This document shows, piece after piece, positions 1 to 6,149 of a stretch of 7,947 bases of DNA; the stretch's first letter is position 1; every line of letters begins with the position of its first letter. Source of the DNA: an uncultured Longilinea sp. (lineage in GTDB: Bacteria; Chloroflexota; Anaerolineae; Anaerolineales; Anaerolineaceae). The stretch covers positions 1 through 7,947 of the forward strand of contig CALMIB010000029.1 in NCBI GenBank assembly GCA_937863945.1. Direction: 5' to 3'. The position numbers were made by a program, and so were the translations under genes. The notes beneath the pieces were generated by a model. That model had not been told where the DNA came from. It ran no database searches and saw nothing but the letters and a program-made list of their open reading frames with translations.

Positions 1-162
1 TTCATACATTCCACTAGCTTATCACATCTGCCTTTCCCTGCCTTCTCTGTTCTTTGTCCTGTTTTTCATATTGAGAATTGCTGCCTGAAACAGCATTGGC
101 ATGAATCGGCAGTTTGCTTAATAAAAACGACCCGGTTCATGGAATGACAGGATTGTTCAGGC
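1..162. other. Intergenic stretch, no gene seen
   Basis: This stretch lies downstream of the lipoprotein gene. I find no credible reading frame with a ribosome binding site. Positions 27-69 are pyrimidine-rich on the plus strand (GA-rich on the minus strand). A weak hairpin (TGCTG 79-83 with CAGCA 91-95, 7-nt loop) has no T-run behind it. A T-run on the minus strand near 121-128 lacks a convincing stem before it, so the terminator of the lipoprotein gene is not clearly identified. Confidence 0.6.
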
Positions 163-1275
163 TTACGGCTCAATGCGCGGTTGCAACCAGAAGGCCTGAT
201 CCTGGTTGGATTCCCCGTTGGATTTTACGATCAGGATGAACTGGACTTTCTTCCCGGCCAGCGTGGAAAGGTCGAGGTTGACGCGGGTGAAGTTGTTGTC
301 ATAGGTTTCGCTCCACTCGGCCAGTTTGGTCTCAGAGCCGCCTTCGGGAATGTAAGCAAGAATGAATTTCACATTGCAGTTGGTGGCGCCGTCCAGGCAG
401 CCAATGATGGACTTGAAATACATGCCGCTGGTGACCGACAGGGCCGGGAACGTGCCGCGGATTTCCGTATCGGTTCCAGAGGGTGGATTGGCCCACAGGG
501 CGGCTTCATTTTCTTTTGTACCGGTTTCCAGAGTGGGCTCATCCACCTTGACTACAAAGCCGTTGTCGCCGGTTTGGCCGGGGCAGGTCAGGTTGCCGTT
601 GGTGCTGCGCCATTCGCCTTTACAGAAATTGTCGACAAAATTGTATGCCGACGAGGAGACCTTAACCTTCACCCAGAAGGCTTTCGAGCCGTCGCTGCCC
701 AGCCCAAACACTACGCCGGCGGCGTTGCGCAATTTGAAATTCGCCTGGAAGGTGCCCACCTTGTTCGGCACGGTGAAGGTTAAGGAAACCTGTACGATCT
801 GCCCCGGCGCAACCGAACCGCTGGTCAGTTGCGTGGCCGGGGCCACGCCCATGCTTTCGCCTGTGTCAAACACAATGGCGTAATTGGAATTCCAGGTGCA
901 GGAGCCGGTGTTCTTCAACTCCCAGGTTTTGGTGAAGGTCTGGCCGGGATCCACGGCGGTGTCATCCGGGTAATTGACGTCGCGCACGAATTCCACCCGG
1001 TCGCAGGGGGTAGGCTGACTGGTGGCGGTGCCTGGTGAGGCCGTGTTGACCGCCGGTGGAGTGGCGCTGGCGATTGGGCCGCCCGGCGACTGGGTGGCAG
1101 GGGCCTGTGTTTTGGCGTTTGCCACGGTGGTGCTGAGGGCAATCACGGTTTGCGCGGCAAAGGTGTTGAGCTGGTCGGGGCCGGAGACTTGCTCGGTGGG
1201 GCGCGGCAGGTTGCAGGAACTCAGCAGGATGACCAGCGTTGCCAGGATGGAAAGGGTGACAAGGTTTTTCTTCAT
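163..1275 (-). CDS. Lipoprotein with NBR1-type Ig-like (FW) domain and Cys-containing C-terminal domain
   Basis: A 370-residue exported lipoprotein of unknown function. Residues 1-20 form a signal peptide (KK, hydrophobic core, lipobox LSSC) with predicted lipidation at C21. Residues about 36-90 are a Thr/Pro/Ala/Ser-rich linker of the kind that spaces a domain from the membrane. Residues about 91-206 match the Ig-like domain of eukaryotic NBR1 (N_BRCA1_IG, four-tryptophan or FW domain): PG at 110-111, KTWELKNTGSCTW at 116-128, FWVKVKV at 200-206. W118, W128 and W201 are present; the fourth aromatic position seems to be F180. C91 and C126 could form a disulfide. Residues about 210-370 look all-beta with C218, C231, C293 and C300, a module I recall from Anaerolineae lipoproteins but cannot name. 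The ATG is preceded by GGGAGG at 1282-1287, 6 nt away. The gene has its own promoter and is the only gene of its unit in the window. Its role may be binding at the cell surface; that is inference. Confidence 0.9.
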   Translation of the reverse strand: MKKNLVTLSILATLVILLSSCNLPRPTEQVSGPDQLNTFAAQTVIALSTTVANAKTQAPATQSPGGPIASATPPAVNTASPGTATSQPTPCDRVEFVRDVNYPDDTAVDPGQTFTKTWELKNTGSCTWNSNYAIVFDTGESMGVAPATQLTSGSVAPGQIVQVSLTFTVPNKVGTFQANFKLRNAAGVVFGLGSDGSKAFWVKVKVSSSAYNFVDNFCKGEWRSTNGNLTCPGQTGDNGFVVKVDEPTLETGTKENEAALWANPPSGTDTEIRGTFPALSVTSGMYFKSIIGCLDGATNCNVKFILAYIPEGGSETKLAEWSETYDNNFTRVNLDLSTLAGKKVQFILIVKSNGESNQDQAFWLQPRIEP

Positions 1276-1281
1276 TGCAAG

Positions 1282-1287
1282 CCTCCC
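1282..1287 (-). promoter_or_regulatory. Ribosome binding site of the lipoprotein gene
   Basis: GGGAGG on the minus strand, 6 nt before the ATG at 1275. It supports this start, which also gives a complete signal peptide. Confidence 0.85.
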
Positions 1288-1341
1288 AATGGATGCCGTA
1301 GGGCCATGATTGCCCTGACGTGATTTTTGTCCGTTAGGATG

Positions 1342-1347
1342 ATTATA
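1342..1347 (-). promoter_or_regulatory. Promoter -10 box of the lipoprotein gene
   Basis: A perfect TATAAT on the minus strand. Transcription would start near 1335, giving a leader of about 60 nt. No good -35 hexamer is found at the usual spacing: the 17-nt position (1365-1370) reads CGTTTA and abuts the terminator hairpin of the exporter operon. The leader could form a small 5-bp hairpin (1300-1304 with 1312-1316). Confidence 0.6.
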
Positions 1348-1370
1348 GCCAGTTTTTGTTTCCTTAAACG

Positions 1371-1405
1371 AAAAACGCGGCGCATTGAATTTACGCCGCG
1401 TTTTT
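1371..1405 (-). terminator. Intrinsic terminator of the ABC-2 exporter operon
   Basis: A perfect inverted repeat: 1371-1382 pairs with 1394-1405 over 12 bp, including a 7-bp GC core, with an 11-nt loop. The outer arms are A5 and T5, so the hairpin is followed by a T-run on either strand. It begins 13 nt after the stop codon of the second permease. It most likely ends the exporter transcript; in principle it could work in both directions. Confidence 0.9.
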
Positions 1406-1417
1406 CAGGGTTACGGC

Positions 1418-2647
1418 TTATGCTTTGCCGCGCAGGGCATTGAAAAAGAGCTTCAAGTTAAATGTCTGGCCTGAAAGCAGCCGCTGGGCGCGGAACATGC
1501 CTGCTACCGCGCGAATTAAGAAAAAGGCGGTGGCCGCCAGCAGCGCAACCGAGATGGCCAGTTGCCACCAGGGGACAATGGCGGTCGACAGGCGCGCCAT
1601 CATCGTGATGGGCGAGGTTAACGGGAACAGGCTGAGCACCAGCGAAATGATGCCGTTGGGCTTTTCAGCCAGCGTGTTGATGAAGAACAACGGAATGACC
1701 AGCGGGATGATCACGATGGTGGTGGCCTGCGAAGCCTCGCGCAGGTTGGGCACCAACGCCCCCACCCCGGACATCAGGGCTGCATAAACGGCGTAGCCCA
1801 ACAGGAAGAATACCATGCCCCAGACGAGCAGAGAGGGGGTGATGATGAAAGTGGCCAGTTCGGGAACCGAGCTGCGCGAAAGCATCATCACCAGGTAGCT
1901 GTAACCCATCCAGACTGTGGTTTGCAGCAGGCCCGCCAGGCCCAGCGCGATGATCTTCCCGCCCAGCATCTGCGTCGGTGTGATCGAAGTCATCAGCACT
2001 TCCATGACGCGGTTTTCTTTTTCGGTGGTGATGCTGTTCAACATCATGCTGGCCGAGGTCAGGATGACCATGTAAAACAGCATGGTCACGATGTAAGGCA
2101 CCATGAAGCTCAGGAAGCTGCCAGAATCGCGCACGGGTTGTTGTGAGGTGTAGGTCACTTCCAGGTTATAGGGCTGGTTGACCCGTTCCAGCAATTGCGG
2201 GTCGTCGATGAGCAGGTTGTGGCGGATGACGGCAAACAAATTACCCGACCGGTCCATGCCCCCCAGCGGGTTGAAATCGGTGCGCAGGTAGGTGATTTCC
2301 CCGGACTGGAGAAAATCGGGCGGAAGGATGTAATATGAGTCAATCTGGCCGGCCTGCAGCGCCTGGTTGGCGGCGGCTTCGTCGGGAAATTGGATCAGAT
2401 CGGCTTCCATCCCCTCCAACATGGATTGGATCAGTCCGCTTTGATCGACCAGGCCTTCTGGTTTGACCTCTTCCGGCGACGAGATGATCCGGCCGATGGC
2501 CGAGGTGGGATCGGTGCCGCCGATTGAGCCGAAGATGCCAAAGATGACCGTTCCAATCAGTGGAACCAGGATCAGCGTGAGAAAGAAGGACTTTCTGAGT
2601 ACAACGACCCGAAATTCGTTTTTGAGTACAAGCAGCATTTTTTCCAT
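1418..2647 (-). CDS. ABC-2 type exporter permease (NatB-like), second copy
   Basis: A 409-residue membrane subunit of an ABC exporter (ABC2_membrane_3 type, as in NatB). After the short cytoplasmic start there is a first membrane helix (about 20-40), a large extracytoplasmic domain (about 41-178), then a cluster of about five helices (near 180-205, 232-256, 268-297, 305-325, 358-382). The family motif after the second helix is TEKENRVMEVLMTSITPTQ at 208-226, and FPLTSPIT lies at 341-348. The neighbouring permease has the same motifs in the same order, so the two are paralogues and probably form a heterodimer served by the one ATPase upstream. The chosen ATG at 2647 has GAGG at 2653-2656 and gives an N-terminus (MEKMLLVLKNEF) that aligns with the paralogue's; the frame stays open upstream to 2746, but that part is out-of-frame sequence of the neighbour. 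The substrate is unknown. Confidence 0.92.
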   Translation of the reverse strand: MEKMLLVLKNEFRVVVLRKSFFLTLILVPLIGTVIFGIFGSIGGTDPTSAIGRIISSPEEVKPEGLVDQSGLIQSMLEGMEADLIQFPDEAAANQALQAGQIDSYYILPPDFLQSGEITYLRTDFNPLGGMDRSGNLFAVIRHNLLIDDPQLLERVNQPYNLEVTYTSQQPVRDSGSFLSFMVPYIVTMLFYMVILTSASMMLNSITTEKENRVMEVLMTSITPTQMLGGKIIALGLAGLLQTTVWMGYSYLVMMLSRSSVPELATFIITPSLLVWGMVFFLLGYAVYAALMSGVGALVPNLREASQATTIVIIPLVIPLFFINTLAEKPNGIISLVLSLFPLTSPITMMARLSTAIVPWWQLAISVALLAATAFFLIRAVAGMFRAQRLLSGQTFNLKLFFNALRGKA

Positions 2648-2652
2648 GGAGT

Positions 2653-2657
2653 CCTCA
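2653..2657 (-). promoter_or_regulatory. Ribosome binding site merged with the upstream stop codon
   Basis: TGAGG on the minus strand contains both the stop codon of the first permease (TGA, 2655-2657) and the Shine-Dalgarno core GAGG (2653-2656) of the second, 5 nt before its ATG. This arrangement favours translational coupling and near-equal amounts of the two subunits. Confidence 0.8.
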
Positions 2658-3857
2658 CGCGCGTCCGAAGAGTTCTTTCCATGACAGGCGTTTTCCATAG
2701 CGCAGCATGCCCAGGCGGAAGGCCCGGCTGGCAAACCAGATGGCAACCACAGCGGTCAGGATGAGCAGGCTGATGGTCGCGATGATTTCCCAGGCGGGGA
2801 TATCCGTGAGCACTGCGCGCATCGGAAGGGTTATTGGCGCGGTCAACGGGAAGAAGCTGAGCACTTTGGCCAGCGCGCCGTTGGGGTGCGACATGATGAC
2901 GCTGATGAACCAGAGCGGCAGAAAGATGGGCAGGGTGAACAGGCCGGAGACCTGCTGCGCCTCGCGCGTTTCGGTCACCGTGGCGCCGATGGCCGCCATA
3001 AGCGCTGCGACCATAATGAAGCTCGGGATGAAGGTGCCAATCATCAACCAGAAGTAGGAAGGCGTGATCAGTCCGCCCATGTTCAGTTCCGGGTTGGCGC
3101 GCATGAGCAGGTTGATGGCCGCCACGCCGCCCAGCACCCAGATCACCACCTGGGTTAACCCCACGCTGAGATTCCCAAGGATTTTCCCGGCCATCAACTG
3201 GGACGGCGAAATGGATGTGACCATGATTTCCATGGTGCGGTTTTCTTTTTCTTCCACAACCGCCTGAAGCAGATAACCGCCGCTGGTGTTGATGGCAACC
3301 ATAAAGAGCACGCCGGCGATGATCGGCACCAATATCGCCAGGAAGTTGTTGTCCGACATCTCGCGGTTGCCTTCGATGTTCTTAATCTTCAGGGTGCTGC
3401 CCTCGGTGAGCCGTTTGACCACAGCGGGGTCCTTGCCGGCGAGCAAATTGGCCACCAGGAAATCCTGAAAATCAGATTGCACCTGCGAGCCCGGCGAATC
3501 CAGGGCGATCATCTGAACCTTGCCGGTGTGCATATAATCGGGGGCAATCACAAACAGCGCCTGGATGACTTTCTTTTCCAGGTCGGCCTGCGCCGCGCTT
3601 TCGTCCGTGTAGGCGCGGAATTGAATCGCCGGCATGAACGCGTCTTCTTCCACCGGGAGTTGCTGCGCGTTGGCAAACAGGCCAGACCGGTCGATGTAGC
3701 CGGCCGGGCGGCCGTCATACCCGGACCTTGCCGCCAGAAAGCTGGCCGCGATGATCACCAGGGCCATTAACGGCACACTGAGCACCGCTATGATGAACCG
3801 CTTGCGCAGCACGTGCCGGCTGTATTCATGCTTGAACACCAGCCAGATATTATTCAT
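2655..3857 (-). CDS. ABC-2 type exporter permease (NatB-like), first copy
   Basis: A 400-residue membrane subunit of the same ABC exporter. It starts MNNIWLVFKHEY, followed by a helix at about 21-41, an extracytoplasmic domain at about 42-170 with GYIDRSGLF at 53-61, and a C-terminal helix cluster (about 171-200, 222-250, 266-292, 302-322, 355-378). The family motif EEKENRTMEIMVTSISPSQ lies at 202-220 and FPLTAPIT at 336-343. Both are near copies of segments in the downstream permease, as is the PNG at 325-327, so a tandem gene duplication is likely and old, since the extracytoplasmic domains have diverged strongly. The ATG at 3857 overlaps the end of the ATPase gene by 8 nt and has GGAG at 3867-3870, 9 nt away. 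The frame is open further upstream to 4031, but that would overlap the ATPase by about 180 nt and add residues with no family match. Confidence 0.92.
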   Translation of the reverse strand: MNNIWLVFKHEYSRHVLRKRFIIAVLSVPLMALVIIAASFLAARSGYDGRPAGYIDRSGLFANAQQLPVEEDAFMPAIQFRAYTDESAAQADLEKKVIQALFVIAPDYMHTGKVQMIALDSPGSQVQSDFQDFLVANLLAGKDPAVVKRLTEGSTLKIKNIEGNREMSDNNFLAILVPIIAGVLFMVAINTSGGYLLQAVVEEKENRTMEIMVTSISPSQLMAGKILGNLSVGLTQVVIWVLGGVAAINLLMRANPELNMGGLITPSYFWLMIGTFIPSFIMVAALMAAIGATVTETREAQQVSGLFTLPIFLPLWFISVIMSHPNGALAKVLSFFPLTAPITLPMRAVLTDIPAWEIIATISLLILTAVVAIWFASRAFRLGMLRYGKRLSWKELFGRA

Positions 3858-4755
3858 TGGATGAGTCTCCGGTGACCACCCGGATGAAGATTTCATCCAT
3901 GGTGGGCATGGCGATTTCAAACTGTTCCACCGTGATCCCGGCTGAAAGCAGGCCTGCCAGTACAGCCTGCGGATCGCTGCCGGCCGACAGCATGAGGTGA
4001 TAGCCGCCGTTGGTGTGCTCGTAAGAGGCAACGCCCGGCAGGGCTGCCGGCAGCGCGGTGGGGGTGCGCAGGAGCAAATCCTGTCCGGCGAAGCGGCGGC
4101 GGATTTCTTCCAAACCGCCGTAAAGAACCGATTTGCCCTGGTTGATCAGAACGATCCGGTCGCACAATTCCTCCACCTGGTGCATCTGGTGCGTGCACAG
4201 CACGATGGTGCGGTTTTTGCCGCGTTCCTCGAGCAGCAGGTCCTTCACCATTTGTGTGTTTACCGGATCGAGCGCGCTGAAAGGCTCGTCGATGATCAAC
4301 ACGTCCGGTTCGTGCACCAGCGTGACGATGAGCTGCGCTTTCTGCTGCATGCCCTTGGAGAGTTCTTTAAGCTTCTTTTTGCGGTGTTGCGCCAGGTCAA
4401 AGCGTTCCAGGTACACGTTGATACGCCGGGTGGCCTCCGCCTGCGAAAGTCCCTTCAGGGTGGCCAGGTAAGTCAGGCATTGTTCCAGTTTGATCTCCTG
4501 GTAGAGACCGCGTTCTTCCGGCAAATAGCCGATGCGGTTCTTTTTCTCTTCGGTCATCGCGCCGCCCAAAATGGATACGCGGCCCGAATCTGCTTTGAAA
4601 ATATCCAGCAGGATGCGGATGGTAGTGGTTTTCCCGGCCCCGTTGGGTCCTAAAAGGCCAAAGATTTCACCGGGGTTGACTTCAAAAGAGACTCCATCGA
4701 CGGCACGCTGGCTGCCGAAGGCTTTGACGATGTTTTCTACCTGGATGGTACTCAT
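3850..4755 (-). CDS. ABC exporter ATP-binding protein (NatA-like)
   Basis: A 301-residue cytoplasmic ATPase that drives the two permeases downstream. Walker A is GPNGAGKT at 36-43, the signature is LSKGMQQK at 132-139, Walker B is DVLIIDEP at 151-158 with catalytic E157, the D-loop is SALD at 160-163, and the switch histidine is H189. All catalytic parts are present, so it should be active. The Q-loop reads GYLPEERGLY (76-85) with no glutamine at the usual place; this form is, as I recall, normal for NatA-type proteins. Residues about 225-298 fit the C-terminal DUF4162 domain of exporter ATPases. The ATG at 4755 is chosen because AAGAGG (4764-4769) lies 8 nt before it; an in-frame GTG at 4764 overlaps that site. 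NatAB is a sodium exporter in Bacillus, but the family also carries antibiotics and lipids, so the substrate is open. Confidence 0.95.
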   Translation of the reverse strand: MSTIQVENIVKAFGSQRAVDGVSFEVNPGEIFGLLGPNGAGKTTTIRILLDIFKADSGRVSILGGAMTEEKKNRIGYLPEERGLYQEIKLEQCLTYLATLKGLSQAEATRRINVYLERFDLAQHRKKKLKELSKGMQQKAQLIVTLVHEPDVLIIDEPFSALDPVNTQMVKDLLLEERGKNRTIVLCTHQMHQVEELCDRIVLINQGKSVLYGGLEEIRRRFAGQDLLLRTPTALPAALPGVASYEHTNGGYHLMLSAGSDPQAVLAGLLSAGITVEQFEIAMPTMDEIFIRVVTGDSSNE

Positions 4756-4763
4756 GCAATGCA

Positions 4764-4769
4764 CCTCTT
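4764..4769 (-). promoter_or_regulatory. Ribosome binding site deciding the ATPase start
   Basis: AAGAGG on the minus strand lies 8 nt before the ATG at 4755. The competing GTG start at 4764 would use the last G of this same motif, leaving no spacing, so the ATG is preferred. Confidence 0.75.
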
Positions 4770-4783
4770 GTAAAATTTACTTG

Positions 4784-4796
4784 TGTTATTATAACA
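4784..4796. promoter_or_regulatory. Palindrome over the -10 box, possible operator
   Basis: Two 6-bp arms (TGTTAT and ATAACA) flank one central base. It covers the whole extended -10 element, where a bound repressor would block RNA polymerase. The site is AT-rich and short, and the -10 consensus itself supplies part of the symmetry, so chance is a real alternative. Confidence 0.3.
4788..4796 (-). promoter_or_regulatory. Extended -10 promoter of the ABC-2 exporter operon
   Basis: TGTTATAAT on the minus strand is a perfect -10 hexamer (4788-4793) with the TGn extension. Transcription would start near 4781, giving a leader of about 26 nt. The place for a -35 box falls inside the arm of the preceding terminator (GGGAGG) and does not resemble TTGACA, so the TG extension probably compensates. 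Confidence 0.65.
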
Positions 4797-4802
4797 AACC
4801 GA

Positions 4803-4838
4803 AATGAAAACCTCCCCGATCTTTTGACCAGGGAGGCT
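4803..4838 (-). terminator. Intrinsic terminator of the nucleoside transporter operon
   Basis: On the minus strand CCTCCC (4831-4836) and TGGTC (4826-4830) pair with GATCG (4817-4821) and GGGAGG (4811-4816) around an AAAA loop, giving an 11-bp stem with two G-U pairs. It is followed by TTTT at 4807-4810. It lies about 28 nt after the stop codon of the last transporter gene. Confidence 0.85.
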
Positions 4839-4865
4839 CGGGACTTTGGTTACAAATTTTTGAAA

Positions 4866-6146
4866 TTATTCTTTTTCGTACGGCGTGCCTTCAGCCGCGG
4901 GCGCGTGTCCCTTGCCGATCAGCCCGGCCAGCACAATCATTGTGATGATGTACGGGAGCATGGCCATGAATTGCGGCGGAACCACGCTGCCCAGGATGGA
5001 TAACTTGGAGCCGAAAGCATCGGCGAAGCCAAACAGCATGCCCGCGCCAAAGGCGCCAATCGGGTTCCAGTTGCCAAAGATCATGGCAGCCAGGCCGATG
5101 AAGCCCTTGCCGGCGCTCATCATTTCATCGAAGCGGCCGACCGAGCCCAGGGTGAAGTAGCCGCCTGCGAACCCGGCCACCATGCCGCCCAGCAGTGTGC
5201 CCATGTAGCGCGTTTTGATGACGTTGATACCCAGCGTATCGGCGGCTTTGGGGTGCTCGCCCACCGCGCGCAGGCGCAGGCCCCAGCGTGTGGAGAAGAG
5301 CGCCACCTGCAGGACAATGGCCACCAGGATGGTGCCGTAGATGAACAGGTTATTGTTGAAAAGAATCGGGCCGATGAAGGGAATATCCGCCAGCAGGGGG
5401 ATGGGAACGCGGGTGAACATCGGCGTGTTGTTCAACGCTTCGTTGGTCTGCATGAACTTCGCGGAAATAAATGAAGTCATGCCGGTGCCAAAGATGTTGA
5501 TCACCGTGCCCGTGATGATCTGGTTGATCTTGTATTTGATGGAGAGCCAGGCAAGTACCAGGGCCAGCAGCATGCCTGAAACGATGGAACCCAGCAAGCC
5601 GACCCAGGGCGATTTTGTAACGCTGCCGACCAGCGCGCCGACCAGCGCGCCCATCAACATCATACCTTCGATGCCAATGTTGATGATGCCGGAACGCTCG
5701 CACAGGATGCCGGAGTAGGCGCCCAGGATGATCGGAACGGCCAGCGAAAGTGAACTGCTGATCAGGCCGCCGATATTGACCGATTTGCCCTTGGCTGCAT
5801 ACGTCAGGAAGGCAAACACAAACATCAATGCGACCAGGCCGAGGATGGCGTTGGTGCGTTTGCCAAAGCCGCGCACCAGTTGGTAAATCCCCAGCAGCAC
5901 GGTCACGATGCTAATGAGGATCAGGGTCAGTTGGGAATTTACCACCCAGTTGTCCACCGCGCCGCGTTTCAGGCCGCCAGGGGTGAGCCCGAAAGAGGTC
6001 GTTAAATCGGAGGCGGTATTCGGTAGAAAAACCAACAGGGTGATCGCCGCAAAGACGAGGAAGGTGATTCCCATGATGACTCGCCGGCGGGTCGAAACGG
6101 GCTGGATGATTTGCACGGTGGTTTTGGTGGATGCAGCAGGTGCCAT
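4866..6146 (-). CDS. Nucleoside ABC importer permease (NupQ-like)
   Basis: A 426-residue membrane subunit of the BPD_transp_2 family, the second permease of a BMP-type (NupNOPQ) nucleoside importer. The conserved core starts at about residue 128: ERSGIINIGIEGMMLMGA at 150-167 is the hallmark of this subgroup, GLRLRAVGEHPKAADTLGI at 289-307 is the cytoplasmic loop expected to contact the ATPase, and GLAAMIFGNWNPIGA at 351-365 is a further family motif. Before the core lie about 125 residues with hydrophobic segments near 23-41, 71-91 and 99-117; this makes the protein about 100 residues longer than NupQ of Bacillus as I recall it (about 320). The ATG has GGGGAGG at 6154-6160, 7 nt away, and begins 3 nt after the stop codon of the partner permease. 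Nucleoside uptake is inferred from the family; related members may carry other purine compounds or simple sugars. Confidence 0.93.
   Translation of the reverse strand: MAPAASTKTTVQIIQPVSTRRRVIMGITFLVFAAITLLVFLPNTASDLTTSFGLTPGGLKRGAVDNWVVNSQLTLILISIVTVLLGIYQLVRGFGKRTNAILGLVALMFVFAFLTYAAKGKSVNIGGLISSSLSLAVPIILGAYSGILCERSGIINIGIEGMMLMGALVGALVGSVTKSPWVGLLGSIVSGMLLALVLAWLSIKYKINQIITGTVINIFGTGMTSFISAKFMQTNEALNNTPMFTRVPIPLLADIPFIGPILFNNNLFIYGTILVAIVLQVALFSTRWGLRLRAVGEHPKAADTLGINVIKTRYMGTLLGGMVAGFAGGYFTLGSVGRFDEMMSAGKGFIGLAAMIFGNWNPIGAFGAGMLFGFADAFGSKLSILGSVVPPQFMAMLPYIITMIVLAGLIGKGHAPAAEGTPYEKE
5628..5651. repeat. Perfect 12-bp tandem repeat inside the NupQ-like gene
   Basis: Two adjacent copies of GACCAGCGCGCC (plus strand). 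In frame they encode GALV twice (residues 166-173) within a predicted membrane helix just after the family's glycine-rich motif. It could be a slippage duplication, but the helix does not look longer than I would expect for the family, so similar codons for small residues may explain it. Confidence 0.85.
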
Positions 6147-6149
6147 GAG

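Noticed and set aside
79..95. Small hairpin downstream of the lipoprotein gene as its terminator
   Set aside because: Only 5 bp and no T-run after it on the minus strand.
181..1309. Several plus-strand open frames opposite the lipoprotein gene (for example 181-783 and 362-883)
   Set aside because: They are shadows of a well-supported lipoprotein gene, have no family features and no good ribosome sites.
1300..1316. Leader hairpin of the lipoprotein mRNA as a regulatory element
   Set aside because: The stem is 5 bp with a 7-nt loop, lies away from the ribosome site and could easily be chance.
2648..2746. N-terminal extension of the second permease to 2746
   Set aside because: It would overlap the first permease gene by about 90 nt; the ATG at 2647 has a good ribosome site and aligns with the paralogue.
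3858..4031. N-terminal extension of the first permease to 4031
   Set aside because: It is an out-of-frame reading of the ATPase C-terminus; the ATG at 3857 gives the expected permease N-terminus.
3997..4653. 218-codon plus-strand open frame opposite the exporter ATPase
   Set aside because: It lies fully within a gene with all ABC ATPase motifs and resembles no protein family; GC-rich coding sequence often leaves the opposite strand open.
4756..4865. A riboswitch or other structured leader before the exporter operon
   Set aside because: The gap is only about 110 nt and is explained by a terminator, a promoter and a leader of about 26 nt, too short for an aptamer. A purine riboswitch for the nucleoside operon, if any, would lie beyond the right edge.
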